From the NCBI RefSeq assembly GCF_010183535.1, contig NC_071333.1, positions 3,162,001 to 3,226,000 of the forward strand: 64,000 nucleotides of DNA. The letters are read 5' to 3'. The notes beneath the pieces are model-generated. The model saw only the letters and a program-made list of their open reading frames with translations. It searched no databases and was not told where the DNA came from. Shown one piece after another: positions 21,801 to 30,794 of the stretch; position 1 is the stretch's first letter, and the number at the start of each line of letters is the position of its first letter. Position numbers and translations under genes: made by a program. Source of the DNA: Caenorhabditis remanei (Eukaryota > Nematoda > Chromadorea > Rhabditida > Rhabditidae).

Positions 21801-22769
21801 CCGACACAGTTGCAAAGAATGGTGGAACTGGTAAAGCTGGATCCAAATCTCAAGGAGAAGGATCAAATCAGGGAGCTTTTGTTGCTGTCCCAATCTGCAA
21901 TTGAAGGACTGTCAACGGTGCCTGATGAACGAACATTCAGTTCATTGGCTACTTGCCCAACACTACCACTCTTTGTTTGTGAAATCAATGGATGGGAAGC
22001 GGCATATCTCCAATGTCGTCGTGACCTCGTCCGCAAACACCTGGGATTCAGTTTTGGAAGCATCAAAACAATTCAAGTGATTTGTGCACCAGGTGTCAAT
22101 GCTGACAATGTGCCAGTTCAAGCGGCAAAGATGACAATGTTGAAGGATTTGGCGAGTGTGACGGATAACACATACAGTCAAATGTTGCGCCATGAAACAT
22201 CAATAGTAGCCGTCGTGGTGCCGATTTCTATCAAGGAAGAAGACCAAGAGGCTTGGAGAGAAATCGTGAACGCAATTCCGTCCAGTGCTGTGGTCTATCT
22301 GATTCCGGAGCACATGACCAGATTTGACCATAGTCACATGGCGATGTTCACTTCTCTTTTTGGAAGAGTAGTGAGAGATCACGGCGAGCTAGTCGCGGTT
22401 TCCCCAGATGAAATATGCACAGAGGAGCTAAATCGACCACTGTACTTGGTGTCGGAAATAGTCAGTGCTACAAAGTATTGGAGGATTGTCAGAGCATTGT
22501 TGGAGAAGCACGAACACCCGTGGCCACAGTTTATGGTGTCTGAGGAGAAGGAGGATTGTATAGCCACTGGAAACCGGCAAGTCAGTGAGGAAGCAACCAC
22601 CAAGCCTGGACCCTCTCAACCACCAGCACATCGGAATCACGAATGGAAGAAGGAGGGATTCGGCAGAGGAAGTCGGGGACATGGTCAAAGTCGAGGAGGA
22701 GTGCACAAGTCGTATCACCCATACCCATCCAGACATCACGGAAAGAGCACCACTCCACAGAAGAAGTGA
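15897..22769 (+). CDS. Gag-Pol polyprotein of a Cer1-like retrotransposon with C-terminal extension
   Basis: One uninterrupted 2,290-codon frame. TTTTCCAG precedes ATG 15996 (MAHSETDEG, residue 34), so that is a likelier start if the leader is spliced. Residues 34-600: Gag, with coiled coil near 190-260. About 640-683: a CxxC pair and a CCHC zinc knuckle (CYRCQEQGHIATYC) for RNA binding. Asp748 in LDSGA: aspartic protease. YVDD at 1179-1182: reverse transcriptase catalytic core. From about 1330: RNase H (YCDAS, YTDHKPL). H1561 onward: HHCC zinc-binding region, then integrase D1629, D1689 and E1725 (the D..D35E spacing) and a WKGP motif. Residues about 1943-2290 form an extra region with no recognised domain, ending in an Arg/Gly-rich tail. 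It has no signal peptide or membrane segment, so it is not an obvious envelope protein. No frameshift or stop seen. Confidence 0.93.
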   Translation: MVYLYFLPASLVPYATLLVTFAGKLKIIRYFPEMAHSETDEGLNATQVVDGDEKEVLNEEDLLGEGNQHMDWKENEEVSIEMVKRTRETQFKLARDDVYKQLKTYVKGNVSTYNAIIKALIEFAEQIMHEANEDREAKMNVEKKSKLQVRDSATPAVAPEANKQQAEFSTMDTVWATSLVSLFESKNIDSMEEVNRILEKAEELEDAVKMRNHQLQAAQQKNMKLEAEARADKKELAELRQKIQMQTMRHQEKEEAWRLVQANSLSNSYSRYGEQVPNIAQNEQRSSQTGGNQYTPSRSLVNSRTPGPSMSGEHQSQRSRVKSANEKEDKDLHDAIETARGGYEYESETERDDEKVGNGRYFTKWDTGKKKELSQLEIMSRLMVQQNLPDPPKFSAEEGSVKLESFKKSFALKFDAFSEDHQITLLETKYLSGRALRIFKGLPDHEKRSMQEIMNAIANRLRISPEDETRRAKSRWETLRKKSDQSIEDFCLSMDEIARVAFKRINASELSSLKTAKLLDAIAENETLSCLIDNRLLGVPERDHYDTCRSLVTRYEQGIRDRNQRIRNHNGDKRKGPSQQNNGASSSNNSSEQSNHNAQRNISNSQNKTDNIENPAIQNWRQRTGNNANNNGNSVGFQECSECKLIGCHEPSCSRAPGNSRASNRPPVTCYRCQEQGHIATYCTKQNQNKVTETKTKDKDNTVSAVEKKQVAVIPSTLSEEKCETVEKPGVKIEKGRIGKAEVELMLDSGACISIISHKIWKEIANENGEEWVKKVGKGKPELLQVFTANNQPLKLLFSVEVETSMQTRTRLIKYYIADIDRDNIILGMDQFDKLGVEVRIEEQPRAITMCKDIRLAPSSSRVVQVAVEGIVLEGKNHCLITSMHECIAPSICEVEVNGRACVTISNFSDKPVLLRKGQRIAVGEVDGFEVVQEKRESLDFLKEYLEGQEFHKEEKVMCSIGKGDSDDKRWKMVCEHLKRQEGGCENETEVWNVIRSFQNIFAIEDSELGRTNATTCEIELLDGAEPIRQKPRPIPLAIRPEIRNILQKMLLQGVIRVSKSPWSSPVVIVKKKDGSVRMCVDYRKVNKVVKNNAHPLPHIEATLQSLSGKKIFTTLDLLAGYWQIPLEEKSKEITAFAIGSELFEYNVLPFGLVTSPAVFQATMEAVVGDLLGESAFVYVDDLLIASENMEQHVHHIKEILSRLEKSGMKLRASKCHIAQKEVEYLGHRITPEGVKTEETKVNKMKNFARPENAEQMRSFLGLTSYYRKFMLNYAQVAADLTPLTSVKTSWMWQPEHEKAFQELIRLICTAPVLMQPDIEKAVDGSRPFRIYCDASKKGVGAVLAQEGEDGLQHPIAFASKALSPAEKRYHVTDLEALAMMSALRKFKTITYGTSVIVYTDHKPLISLLKGSPLSDRLMRWSIEIMQFNVKIVYIAGKANVVADALSRGGCPSVEAEESETAELTNIIGEIKEKSESKESEGLNMEKWLEMLKGEEGWCDIIQFLESGCMKEKVKIPGLKGEVPVENYALVGNSLRNIEDDEYNRHVVPEKARLALVKEAHSGTVAGHFGTEKIMRQLRKRFYWPKMRVDIEKVVKSCPKCLCVNDHPKLVAPLKPYETSAPLEIVACDLIDVGLSTQGNRYILSIIDLFTKYASAIPIPDKKGETVVKAFVDRWAMGEGRIPNKLLTDMGKEFDNEYFKQLTKLLKIEHVMTKGYNSRANGAVERFNKTLMHIMTKKAALPVEWDDQVAYAVYAYNNIAHSTTGESPIFLMSGRDPKGPLDLAGEDAVGMSYVNVDEYKHLMTAELVKAHALAKERALQEQEKYKYLFDQKHKTEHGRYPVLGSRVLVEIPSEKLGARCPKLVNKWKGPCRVIQCSETSATVVPILGKKGEEMVIPFEHLRVIPIEMEDVPIETVKGRAKKRAQKLQNVNAIDSPTNFTYFRDLFCCKCPSPCTWSPREAPSARTTSPTQLQRMVELVKLDPNLKEKDQIRELLLLSQSAIEGLSTVPDERTFSSLATCPTLPLFVCEINGWEAAYLQCRRDLVRKHLGFSFGSIKTIQVICAPGVNADNVPVQAAKMTMLKDLASVTDNTYSQMLRHETSIVAVVVPISIKEEDQEAWREIVNAIPSSAVVYLIPEHMTRFDHSHMAMFTSLFGRVVRDHGELVAVSPDEICTEELNRPLYLVSEIVSATKYWRIVRALLEKHEHPWPQFMVSEEKEDCIATGNRQVSEEATTKPGPSQPPAHRNHEWKKEGFGRGSRGHGQSRGGVHKSYHPYPSRHHGKSTTPQKK
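21711..21724 (+). promoter_or_regulatory. Strong splice-acceptor-like site inside the retrotransposon ORF
   Basis: TTTACTTATTTCAG followed by G matches the nematode 3' splice consensus and lies exactly at the boundary between integrase and the C-terminal extension (residue ~1943). It could create a subgenomic spliced RNA for the extra domain, as retroviruses do for env. Inference only. Confidence 0.4.
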
Positions 22770-23298
22770 AAGCTGACGGAACCATCATCATCAAATGCTG
22801 TCCCATATACTCAATGATGTTTCCTAATTCGCCTTGCCACATTGTTAATATTAATACTGGTTGTAATCAAGTGTTGTGCTTAGTGCATCATTATTTATCG
22901 TTATTGTCACCCCACCCCACCACATCTCATCGTCATCTTGTCTATCTATCCGCATCATATAATCTATAATCTTGATTTTCATGCTCAAAATTTGTTTCTC
23001 GATGCACACAGTTTTTGTGCTGGCTTTATATTCCCCACCCTTCTAAGTTTAGGTCATTATTTCTTAAGTTCTAGGTTCCCCTATTAGGTTTCTATATGCA
23101 GCAGTCTTGCTCATCTTATCCATTAGCATGTAAGAATGCATACTTTCACATGTTTTCTAGTAGTTTGCAACTTCAGCATCCTTATCCAATTCATAAGTAT
23201 CCATGTAATATCTCTGTTCCGTGTCCGTATGACGAGTCATCCGCAAGTGCCACTTTCTGAGAATAATGATGTATGGATGGATTTGAAAGTTCCGGAGA
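22770..23298 (+). other. Retrotransposon 3' untranslated region
   Basis: About 530 bp between the polyprotein stop and the 3' LTR. The polypurine tract expected just before the LTR is weak (GAAAGTTCCGGAGA at 23285-23298). No further ORF was supported. Confidence 0.6.
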
Positions 23299-23657
23299 TG
23301 TCCGGTTTTGTACCGGTTTTAAATAATTCTATTTTCTTTTTCCTCTGAAAAGAAATATTACATCTCGATTAATCCAGCTTATTGCACTCCGAACACGTCA
23401 ACTATTCTATGGCGCGCTTTGCGTGCTGGCGCACTAGCGGTGCACGTCATCTCGGGCGAGAAGCACGGAAATTCAGTTAGTTTTAGTCTTGTCTGAGCGC
23501 TGAACGACACCGGTTGGTGTCGTTATCTCAGTTTTATTTTTGTTTTTCCTCACACTTGGGTCGATTTGGACCATTTTTATTGTATTTTGCTTGTTTTTTG
23601 TGCCGTAATAAAAAGTTATTACGAGAAACCGTGTTTGTGTTTCTTTATTCTTTTACT
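23299..23657 (+). repeat. 3' LTR
   Basis: Same 359 bp as the 5' LTR, followed by the target duplication ATGT at 23658-23661 and the resumed F-box exon. Confidence 0.92.
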
Positions 23658-24475
23658 ATGTCGTTCGTTTCTAGAAAGATGTGGAAAATCCTTAATCTGT
23701 TTTTATCACAAAAGAATGCTGAGCAATACCAACTTTGTGTTCTCTTTTCGGACCAAGTGACTTTTAAACTTTGCTACCACGTAACCGACAACATTGACAG
23801 AGGGTCGGAAGACAAGCCCGGGAAAAACATTGCTAAATCATTGGTACCCGAAACAGTGAACCTTTTCAACAATCCGGGGATATGTTATGAGATTTGAGAC
23901 CTTTTTCCCGGAATGAGATCCGAAATAGATTTTGTGCAAACACTTAATTTGCAAATCGATGAAGTGAGGGTGCGAGTAAATATTCCAGATCAAAGAACAT
24001 TTAAAATTTTATTCGAGCTCTGCATGACTTCGTTTAAAGTTTACATTCACTCCAAGATTCCAGATAACTTGAATTTTGATAGCAAAAGTTATGAGCCATT
24101 CCGAGGCTGCCACTTGGAAATTTATGACGCTCATTGGGTGACTCCTAATGTAGTCAACGTTTTATTTGCTAATTGCAAAACACTCAGTTTGTTTAAAACC
24201 AGATGGACTCCAGATATGGTTACCGAGTTTCTCAAAAACTGGAGGTAAATTCAAAAAAACAATTTCATTTTCATATTTGAACTTTTTTCAGTCCCTTCAA
24301 CGATTCCCAATTGTACCAAATTGAACAAATCGATGGAACAGTTGCTCAATTAATGTACAGTCAAGAATTCCGCTGGGTTGCCTTAAATACAGTCGATCAA
24401 CCATAAGTGTGTGCCGCCGAAGATTTTGATACTTTTATTATTATTAAATTTATATTCGTGTCGAACAGTTTTTAC

Positions 24476-24762
24476 CAGACTTGTCAAAAATCGGGCCGGG
24501 CCGAAATTTCTCTTGGCCCGGCCCAGCCCGGTCGGCCCGGATCCAAAAATGGGTACCCATTTTTACTCACATTTTGATTCAATTTCAAATGTTTATTCGA
24601 AAACTATACTTTTTTCAAAAAAGTTCAAAAAGTTTCCAAAAATTTCCAAAAATTTCCAAAAAAAGTTCAAAAACACAAAATGTTTTGAAAATGTTTCCAA
24701 ACGGGACGGGACGAGATTTTTCCTGATTTTGGCCCGGCCCGGCCCGGCCCGTGACAAGTCTG
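24476..24762. mobile_element. hAT-like MITE, GGCCCGG type, just downstream of the F-box pseudogene
   Basis: Perfect 11 bp ends CAGACTTGTCA / TGACAAGTCTG and a perfect 8 bp target duplication, GTTTTTAC, at 24468-24475 and 24763-24770. GGGCCGGGCCG and GGCCCGGCCCG arrays lie inside the two ends in inverted orientation. It begins 70 bp after the F-box stop codon, so probably in the 3' UTR. Confidence 0.9.
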
Positions 24763-24770
24763 GTTTTTAC

Positions 24771-25279
24771 AAAACATGTCATTTCCGTCTTTAACTTTTT
24801 TAAATTCACTGTTATCCTATTTCGTTCTCCCAACTCCTGTTGTCTCTATTGTAACTAACTTTTTCCTTCTGAAGTCAGAAATAATATTATATTGCTAAAA
24901 CTTGTTTTGCTTTAATTTTATTAAAAGCAGTAAAATCTTCGTGGTTTGAAACTTGAGTATCGGAAACAAATTCAAATCAAAAATAGTCTCAAGGTTTTGT
25001 GCTCATGACGTTGTCTGACCACTCGATTTTTATAAAGATACGTCACATAAAGCAGTGGTCTCCCGGGATTTCAAGTACTCATAGTTTTCGAGTATGTTCA
25101 AATTTGAATCACACGTTTTTTCCTCCGATGTCTAAACGGTGACTCTTCTATTAGAACATTTTATTTACATGTTTTCTTTATTTCAAAACCTCTAGGCGCT
25201 GACTGGGGAATGGTCAGGGCTGACTTTGGAGTTCAGCAACAAAAGCTAGCAGAATATAGACAATCGAATTCAGTTGAGA
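24771..25279. other. Intergenic, nothing recognised
   Basis: AT-rich region after the MITE; the AATAATATTATA region near 24880 may include the old F-box polyadenylation area. No gene supported. Confidence 0.3.
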
Positions 25280-25402
25280 AATCAGTTTTCAAAAACTGCT
25301 GAGAGCGGTCCAGAATCCGGATATTTTTTTCTGAATCTGGATATTTTTTTCAGACAAGAATATCCGGATTCTGTGGCCCTCAGCAGTTTTTGAAAACTGA
25401 TT
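25280..25402. repeat. Short fold-back element
   Basis: AATCAGTTTTC at the left faces GAAAACTGATT at the right; the arms continue through CAAAAACTGCTGAG and an AATCCGGATATT motif that repeats in the loop. Hairpin of about 123 bp. Confidence 0.75.
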
Positions 25403-25420
25403 TTGCATTGTAGTCACAAA

Positions 25421-26030
25421 TTTATTTATTTATTTATTCAGGTTAGAAAATTATCAAAATACACGGCAAGAGGCTAAGAATAAGTCCCTCACGAGACCAT
25501 TGCAAGGGAGGGTGGGTTGAGGTGAATAATGCGGGAAATAATAAGAAAGACCGGTAAGAGGGGAATGGCACAGTAAAAAAAATAGGTATACTAACATAGA
25601 GGACATTTAAATCAAGAAGGAAAGAATGCCAGGAAGGGCGGTTTTAGAAATAAAAGGTAAGCTCTAATAGCGGGTAATACTAGACATGATTAGGGTACGG
25701 AATTCAGCAGGGGGGAAAAAATAAGAGGTTTGGGCGGTTATGGCGTTCCAAAAGGGAACGGTGTGGGAAAAAAGTCAGAACAATTAGGTTTAATACAAAC
25801 TAAATTCATGGGGCGACGGGTGGAAGAAGAGAACCGGACGTACGAATCTAGGTTTGGGTAGTATGAGGTACCGCTTAGAAATTTATACAGGAGAAGGAGT
25901 TGGGCTTTGAGTCTACGATGACGCATAGAGAAGAGATTAAGTTGGGCTAGGCGATCGGAATAGGAGGAATAAGTTAGATTGCAGCGCTGACAGATTTTCC
26001 TGGTGAAGAATCTTAGAGGAGTTTTTCAGG
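25421..26030 (-). mobile_element. 5'-truncated non-LTR retrotransposon (CR1/Jockey-like 3' end)
   Basis: Read on the minus strand, the piece ends in (TAAA)n at 25421-25439, the usual tail of such elements. The frame upstream has the C-terminal signature of CR1/Jockey-type reverse transcriptases: basic RRLKAQLLLLYKFLSG, then RFSSSTRRPMN, then a FWNAI motif about 50 residues later. The last part is in a different frame (25738-25926 versus the FWNAI frame), so at least one frameshift is present. The 5' part, including RT catalysis and endonuclease, is missing. Confidence 0.75.
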
Positions 26031-26218
26031 CATTTGAAAAATCTCTAAAGCAGACTATCCCCACCAATTAGTAAAATTGGGGTAATTCACTGTAATCTGA
26101 AAAATTGAAAAAACATATTTTTCTAATGAAAACAACAAATGGATGGTTGAGAAGAGAGATTTGAAGGTGAAACTCTTGTCAGGGATGTGACATAGCGGAT
26201 ATAGGTCATACACAAATA

Positions 26219-26420
26219 AGTAATTTCAGCCACTACCTCTGCCGCCCAACCATCTCCACAAGTTGTTCAAGATGATCGAGAGTTTGCCCATAATTGGAGC
26301 TGAAAAATATGGTAAACATTTGTTTTTTGGATTTTTTTGAAGCGAATAATTTATTATGTAATTTCACGTTCTTTTTTGAATGCAGCTTGTCAAAACGCTT
26401 CAAATAAGTATAATTATGAC
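26219..26420 (+). pseudogene. Detached copy of the terminal exon of the small coiled-coil gene
   Basis: TTTCAG followed by CCACTACCTCTGCCGCCCAA and the next ~170 bases matches the second exon of the gene at 8367-8963. Here it lies upstream of, not downstream from, the related cassette and coiled-coil exon (26760-28740). It is probably the last surviving exon of a deleted tandem copy. Confidence 0.55.
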
Positions 26421-26759
26421 TAGGTTTTATGCTTTTTGGGTCTCATCGCTAAAACTACCGGGGTATTGTAGATCTTGTTGCGAGACTCAAATTGCACAGA
26501 GTCTACTCTTGTGAGCATTTTTCTAAATGATCATATTGTGCAGAGTTCAAAAATGTCAGAAAATTCTCGGAAAAATTAGGTTGCTGCTGAAAAATATGGC
26601 AAAACCTAGTTTTTGGATTTTTTTCGGAGCGAATGAATGTTTGTTTATGCATTTTCCAATATTAAAAACCACTGTACACATCAATCGTTTCACAATTCGG
26701 ACCCTTTTTTATGAATGTCATACACTGACAACCACAAACACAACTGACCTTTTCTACGC

Positions 26760-27040
26760 GCCTCTCTTTCCACCGATTGAATGAAAGTAGTGAGACGACA
26801 GAGAAGACGCGGCGTCCAAATAAATATTGAAAAAGTGTGTGTATCGGAGAGGGAGTTAGAGAAGCAGAAAAGTGTGTTCGGTCTTCGAGCGCTTCCTTTC
26901 CTTTTTATTTCATATGTTACATTACGATTGACACCTTACTGAATAGGAGTCTTGTTATATTTATGATTTTTATTAAATTCTAATGTGTTTCTATTATTCT
27001 GCTTGTGTGCTGGTACTACGGTCTGAATAAGGTGAGCTGC
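26760..27040 (+). repeat. Recurring 5' cassette, type B, copy 2
   Basis: Homologous to 6930-7320, including TTACTGAATAGGAGTCTTGT and a donor-like TCTGAATAAG|GTGAGCTG. The start-like ATG of copy 1 (GGACTATGGACTG) is ACG here. It leads the coiled-coil pseudogene at 27449. Confidence 0.55.
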
Positions 27041-27448
27041 TCGTTAATTTATTAGATACAACATAACAGCACAACAATCAATATGTGGAATAGTGTTTTG
27101 AGTGCATAGAAACTAGGGATACTTCATTAAAAATTTACATCGATTATAAAATTTTGTTCACTTCTGCTATGGCAGTCTGTTAAGAATGTTTCCAAGTTTT
27201 CGGGTTCTTTTCAATCTAAACTGAACATTCGAAATTGTTTTTACATACATTAAAAAAATTGTTTTTCATACATTTTTTAGCGACTCAAAAATTTGGCCCC
27301 TGATACTTTCGAGTCCGTAGGTTCCGAATCTGAAGTAAAATTCCACTAAATCCTTTTGTGAGCGGAGTTATGAATCATCAAACTTTTCCTATTGTAAAGC
27401 TTTTTTTGCGTAGTGGTTTCTTTTTGAAAAAAACACTTTGCTTTTCAG

Positions 27449-28740
27449 GAGGAAATACTGTAAAGGAAATGGAGAAGAAGATAAGAAAACTAGAGAAGGA
27501 ACTCGCCGACTACGAGTTTCCCTATGATGCATTGGAGAAGGATGCTAATGGAGTGATTAGTAATTGGGACATCGACTTCAAAAAAAAAGGTCTCCGAAAA
27601 AACAGCAGCAATAAAGAAAGTCAAAGATCTGAAGAAGCAAGTAAAGAAAATGGAAGATGAGAAGAAGAAGCTAGAAGAAGAGATTGAGAATCTGAGACAA
27701 AAGTGGAAGATTGTGAAATCCAGGCTGAACAAGATCGTGAGTAGAGTTATGTTGAAGCATTCGAAATTAGAAAAAAAACCTTATTAACAGGTCACAGAAT
27801 AACTCGTCTCGTGGATGAGAACAGAGCCTTGGACAAAATGTTAAATTAGAAAAATGAAGGTAGTTTGAAGGCTTTAGTTACATTTTTTGAATCAATTTTC
27901 TTTTTCAGCGGCTCAACAACAATATCAAAAAATAAATCGACTGGAAGAACGCTGCACTTAACTGGAACAGGAGCAAGGTAATTATAGCTTCAAGTTCTAA
28001 CATTTTCTTAAGTTTTTTTCAGAGAAATCAATACGTGAAACCAATAAAAAAGTGACCGAACCTGAAATTGAAAAATGGTAACCGAGAAGGAGAAGAATTC
28101 GCAAAGTAAGTTTGATATTTTGTGGTATGGGATACACAGTTTGATTTAAAAATAGTAGAATAGAGTAGAACGGTTAATTGAATCACTAACTTGAATTGTT
28201 CTGAGTACACAAAATGATATGGAGCAACATAAAGCATTTTTTCAGATCAACGAAACAATTTGCTACAAGCGCAAAATATCGATGTTTCTGCAAGGAATGA
28301 TGAACAAGAGAGTGAGAAGTCGAAACTCCAAAACTCTGCTCAAGGTTAGTTCAATGTTATGAGTAAATAAAAAAGAAAACACTGCCAACACCGCTCGCGT
28401 AAGCCTAGAATAACAGTTTTCTCTTTCTTGTGGGCGCGGTTTCGCTTTTTTCTAAACCATTGTCCTGATTTATATGTAACAGCGTGGAACCCTGTCACAC
28501 AGTAAATTTAATGGCGAGATTGTTCCAGTTCAATATTTCAGCTTGTTATAAGCTTCATATTTTCCTCAATCCACAAAACTAGAAAAAAAGACTAATTGTG
28601 TCAGCTCAAAAGTTTCTGATTATTACGTTTTTCAGCTCTCGGACTCCATTCATTTTGAGAATGGGCATCAGAAGACGCAAGAAGAGGAGAGTGCACGATT
28701 GAATGCCGAAGCAGCAGCTAAAGCAAAGAAGGCAGAATAA
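27449..28740 (+). pseudogene. Coiled-coil gene copy with frameshift and stops
   Basis: The acceptor at 27448 opens an exon with ATG 27469 (MEKKIRKLEKELADY), paralogous to the exon at 8367. After a run of nine A (27583-27591) the frame must shift by one base to keep the coiled coil open to the donor near 27735. Later exon-like segments (about 27792-27867, 27909-27978, 28022-28107, 28246-28345 and 28636-28740) keep splice signals and Lys/Glu-rich coding but contain stops, such as TAA near 27959. The last ends AKAKKAE followed by TAA. It is read as a decaying copy; some breaks could be errors in my exon limits. Confidence 0.55.
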
Positions 28741-28888
28741 GTCTTTCTAGTCATGGATAATTATAATATTATCAAAGAATTGTTACATTTTATTGAAACT
28801 TATTGAATGAACCGGTGATCTCGTTTGAATTCTAACTGGGGCCATCTGTTGAACCATCTGACTAGGAATCTCCCAGGTGTTGATACTA

Positions 28889-30323
28889 CAGTGCTCCACA
28901 TAATGATACGCCACCCTTCAAAATTTTGAAAATCTCGAAAATGAGGAATGATGAAATCTTGCCCATAACCGTATTGAAAACTCTTTATAAGTAACATTTA
29001 TTAGTTTCATAACAAAAACAAACTTGATATAACTAATTGAGAAAATTCCAATTTTTCAATATTTTCGTTTTTTCCTGTCCACAAAATGATACGCCACTTT
29101 TCATTTTTTGCATTATATCTTGATTTTTCTTTGAATTCTTCAGATTGAAACTGTGTTTTCTGCTAGTTTATTGGTTTTCACACTGATGGGTTCCTGAAAA
29201 TTGCCGGCCGATAATGAAAAATGCCAAATGGACACTCAAAATGCAGGAAATTCCTCATTCAGTCAAATTTCAAACGAAACAACCTGTCCGGGAGGTACAT
29301 TCTGTCCATAGGTTGTGATTCCAGTAGATTATGGGGCGAAAATTATTTTGGAAGGACATCCACTCTTTCGGACCGACACAAACGCAGAACCATGCAGTTT
29401 GCTAAAAATTTAAGATCCACATGCTCCTAAAATGAATGTCGAAATCAACTTTCCCGTGTCTGCAGACACTGTTTATCGAGTTTTATTGAAAAAGTAAACT
29501 GGGAAACTCAGAGAAATGTAAAACGCATCGGATGTTACGGAGATTTATCGTGAAAACCTCGAAACATTTGCCAAAACCCTACAGAAAGATGCTCAAGTTG
29601 AGTGATGGTTACGGTAACTCCTTCTTGAACTGGAAACCGGCTTATTCTTTTTGCAATCATTTTGGTAATCACGGCATTTAACTGTGCTCTCATAATTAAA
29701 TGTGTTCTTGTCGCCAAAATAATTTTAAAGCCGGTTTACAGGTCAAAAACAGACACGGGAAAGTTGATTTCGACATTCATTTTAGGAGCATGTGGATCTT
29801 AAATTTTTAGCAAACTGCATGGTTCTGCGTTTGTGTCGGTCCGAAAGAGTGGATGTCCTTCCGAAATAATCTTCGCCCCATAATTAACTGAAATCACAAC
29901 CTATGGACAGAGTGAACCTCCCGAACAGGTTGTTTCGTTTGAAATTTGACTGAATGAGGAATTTCGTGCATTTTGAGTGTCCATTTGGCATTTTTCATTA
30001 TCGGCCGGCAATTTTCAGGAACCCATCAGTGTGAAAACCAATAAACTAGCAGGAAACACAATTTCAATCTGAAGAATTCAAAGAAAAATAAAGATATAAT
30101 GCAAAAAATGAAAAGTGGCGTATCATTTTGTGGATTGGAAAAAACGAAAATATTGAAAAATTGGAATTTTCTCAATTAGTTATATCAAGTTTGTTTTTGT
30201 TATGAAACTAATAAATGTTACTTATAAAGAGTTTTCAATACGGTTATGGACGAATTTTCATCATTTCTCATTTTTGAGATTTTCAAAATTTTGAAGGGTG
30301 GCGTATCATTATGTGGAGCACTG
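28889..30323. mobile_element. Tc1/mariner-like element with ~0.56 kb inverted repeats (IR/DR type)
   Basis: Ends CAGTGCTCCACATAATGATA and its inverse, flanked by TA at 28887-28888 and 30324-30325, the Tc1/mariner target. The arms run inward for about 565 bp. Each arm holds two copies of CCACANAATGATACGCCAC about 183 bp apart (28895 and 29078 on the left), the paired transposase-binding layout called IR/DR. The arm also encodes a short helix-turn-helix-like piece (VSADTVYRVLLKK) typical of Tc transposase N-termini, but no full transposase remains; non-autonomous. Confidence 0.88.
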
Positions 30324-30325
30324 TA

Positions 30326-30794
30326 CATGGCGTTCAAGCCGGGAAAAAACTGGTAATTTCTAAAAACGTAGACTCAGAAATTAAGACCACTTAATGGTGG
30401 AATTCAAAGCCCTGAAAAACTCGGTATGGTTTCACGATGTGTGAATAGAATGCTTTTTCAGATTTTGAACCAATACCCGCTGAAAAACATGTTCAGGCAA
30501 TCAAATCACATCCCTGACTGTGACAGAACACCGTAATCCGGTACCCAGGTTTTTCCCGATTCCAATTTTCGGGTGCCCGATTTGTAATTTACACGTACTA
30601 AACAAGGCAAGATATATTTCAAAAAATGCATCATGTAGTTCTACGATCACTATGGCAACACTGTTTCAAAAATACTGCGTTTCATACTGATGACTGAAAA
30701 TTTACGCAGAAACTCGATAATTTGAGCAAAAAAAAAAAACGAATAGAGCCAACAAAAAAGAAATCCGCTAAGAAATGGTCTTGAGGGAGTAAAC
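30326..30794. other. Intergenic, nothing recognised
   Basis: AT-rich sequence with no exon, element end or RNA signal that can be supported. Confidence 0.3.

Larger units (their letters stand above)
14763..23657 (+). mobile_element. Complete Cer1-like Ty3/gypsy LTR retrotransposon
   Basis: 8,895 bp bounded by two 359 bp LTRs that read as identical, with a 4 bp target duplication ATGT at 14759-14762 and 23658-23661. Order: LTR, primer-binding site, about 0.8 kb leader, one long ORF, 0.5 kb 3' region, LTR. Domain order protease-RT-RNase H-integrase is that of Ty3/gypsy. From general knowledge, the size and single ORF resemble C. elegans Cer1. Intact ORF plus identical LTRs imply a recent insertion and possible activity. 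It lies in the sense orientation of the host F-box gene. Confidence 0.93.
14627..24406 (+). pseudogene. F-box/FBA2-type gene disrupted by an LTR retrotransposon
   Basis: Exon 1 (14627-14700) starts MTIKLLQLPWLVTNKIYG. Exon 2 begins at 14752 and is broken after 14762 by the 8.9 kb element; it resumes at 23662 and ends at 24244. Exon 3 is 24292-24406. Counting one copy of the 4 bp target duplication, the exons total 783 bases, a clean 260 codons plus stop. The N-terminus fits an F-box (LP.L....I...L...E L..S..S), which in this family binds a Skp1-type adaptor of an SCF ubiquitin ligase. The rest resembles the FBA2 substrate-binding region of nematode F-box proteins. Besides the insertion, an in-frame TGA at 23895-23897 interrupts the downstream half, so the gene may already have been dead. 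Splice signals are otherwise intact. Confidence 0.85.

Noticed and set aside
21725..22769. Envelope gene of an endogenous retrovirus
   Set aside because: The C-terminal extension lacks a signal peptide, membrane segment or furin-like site; nothing supports an envelope function.
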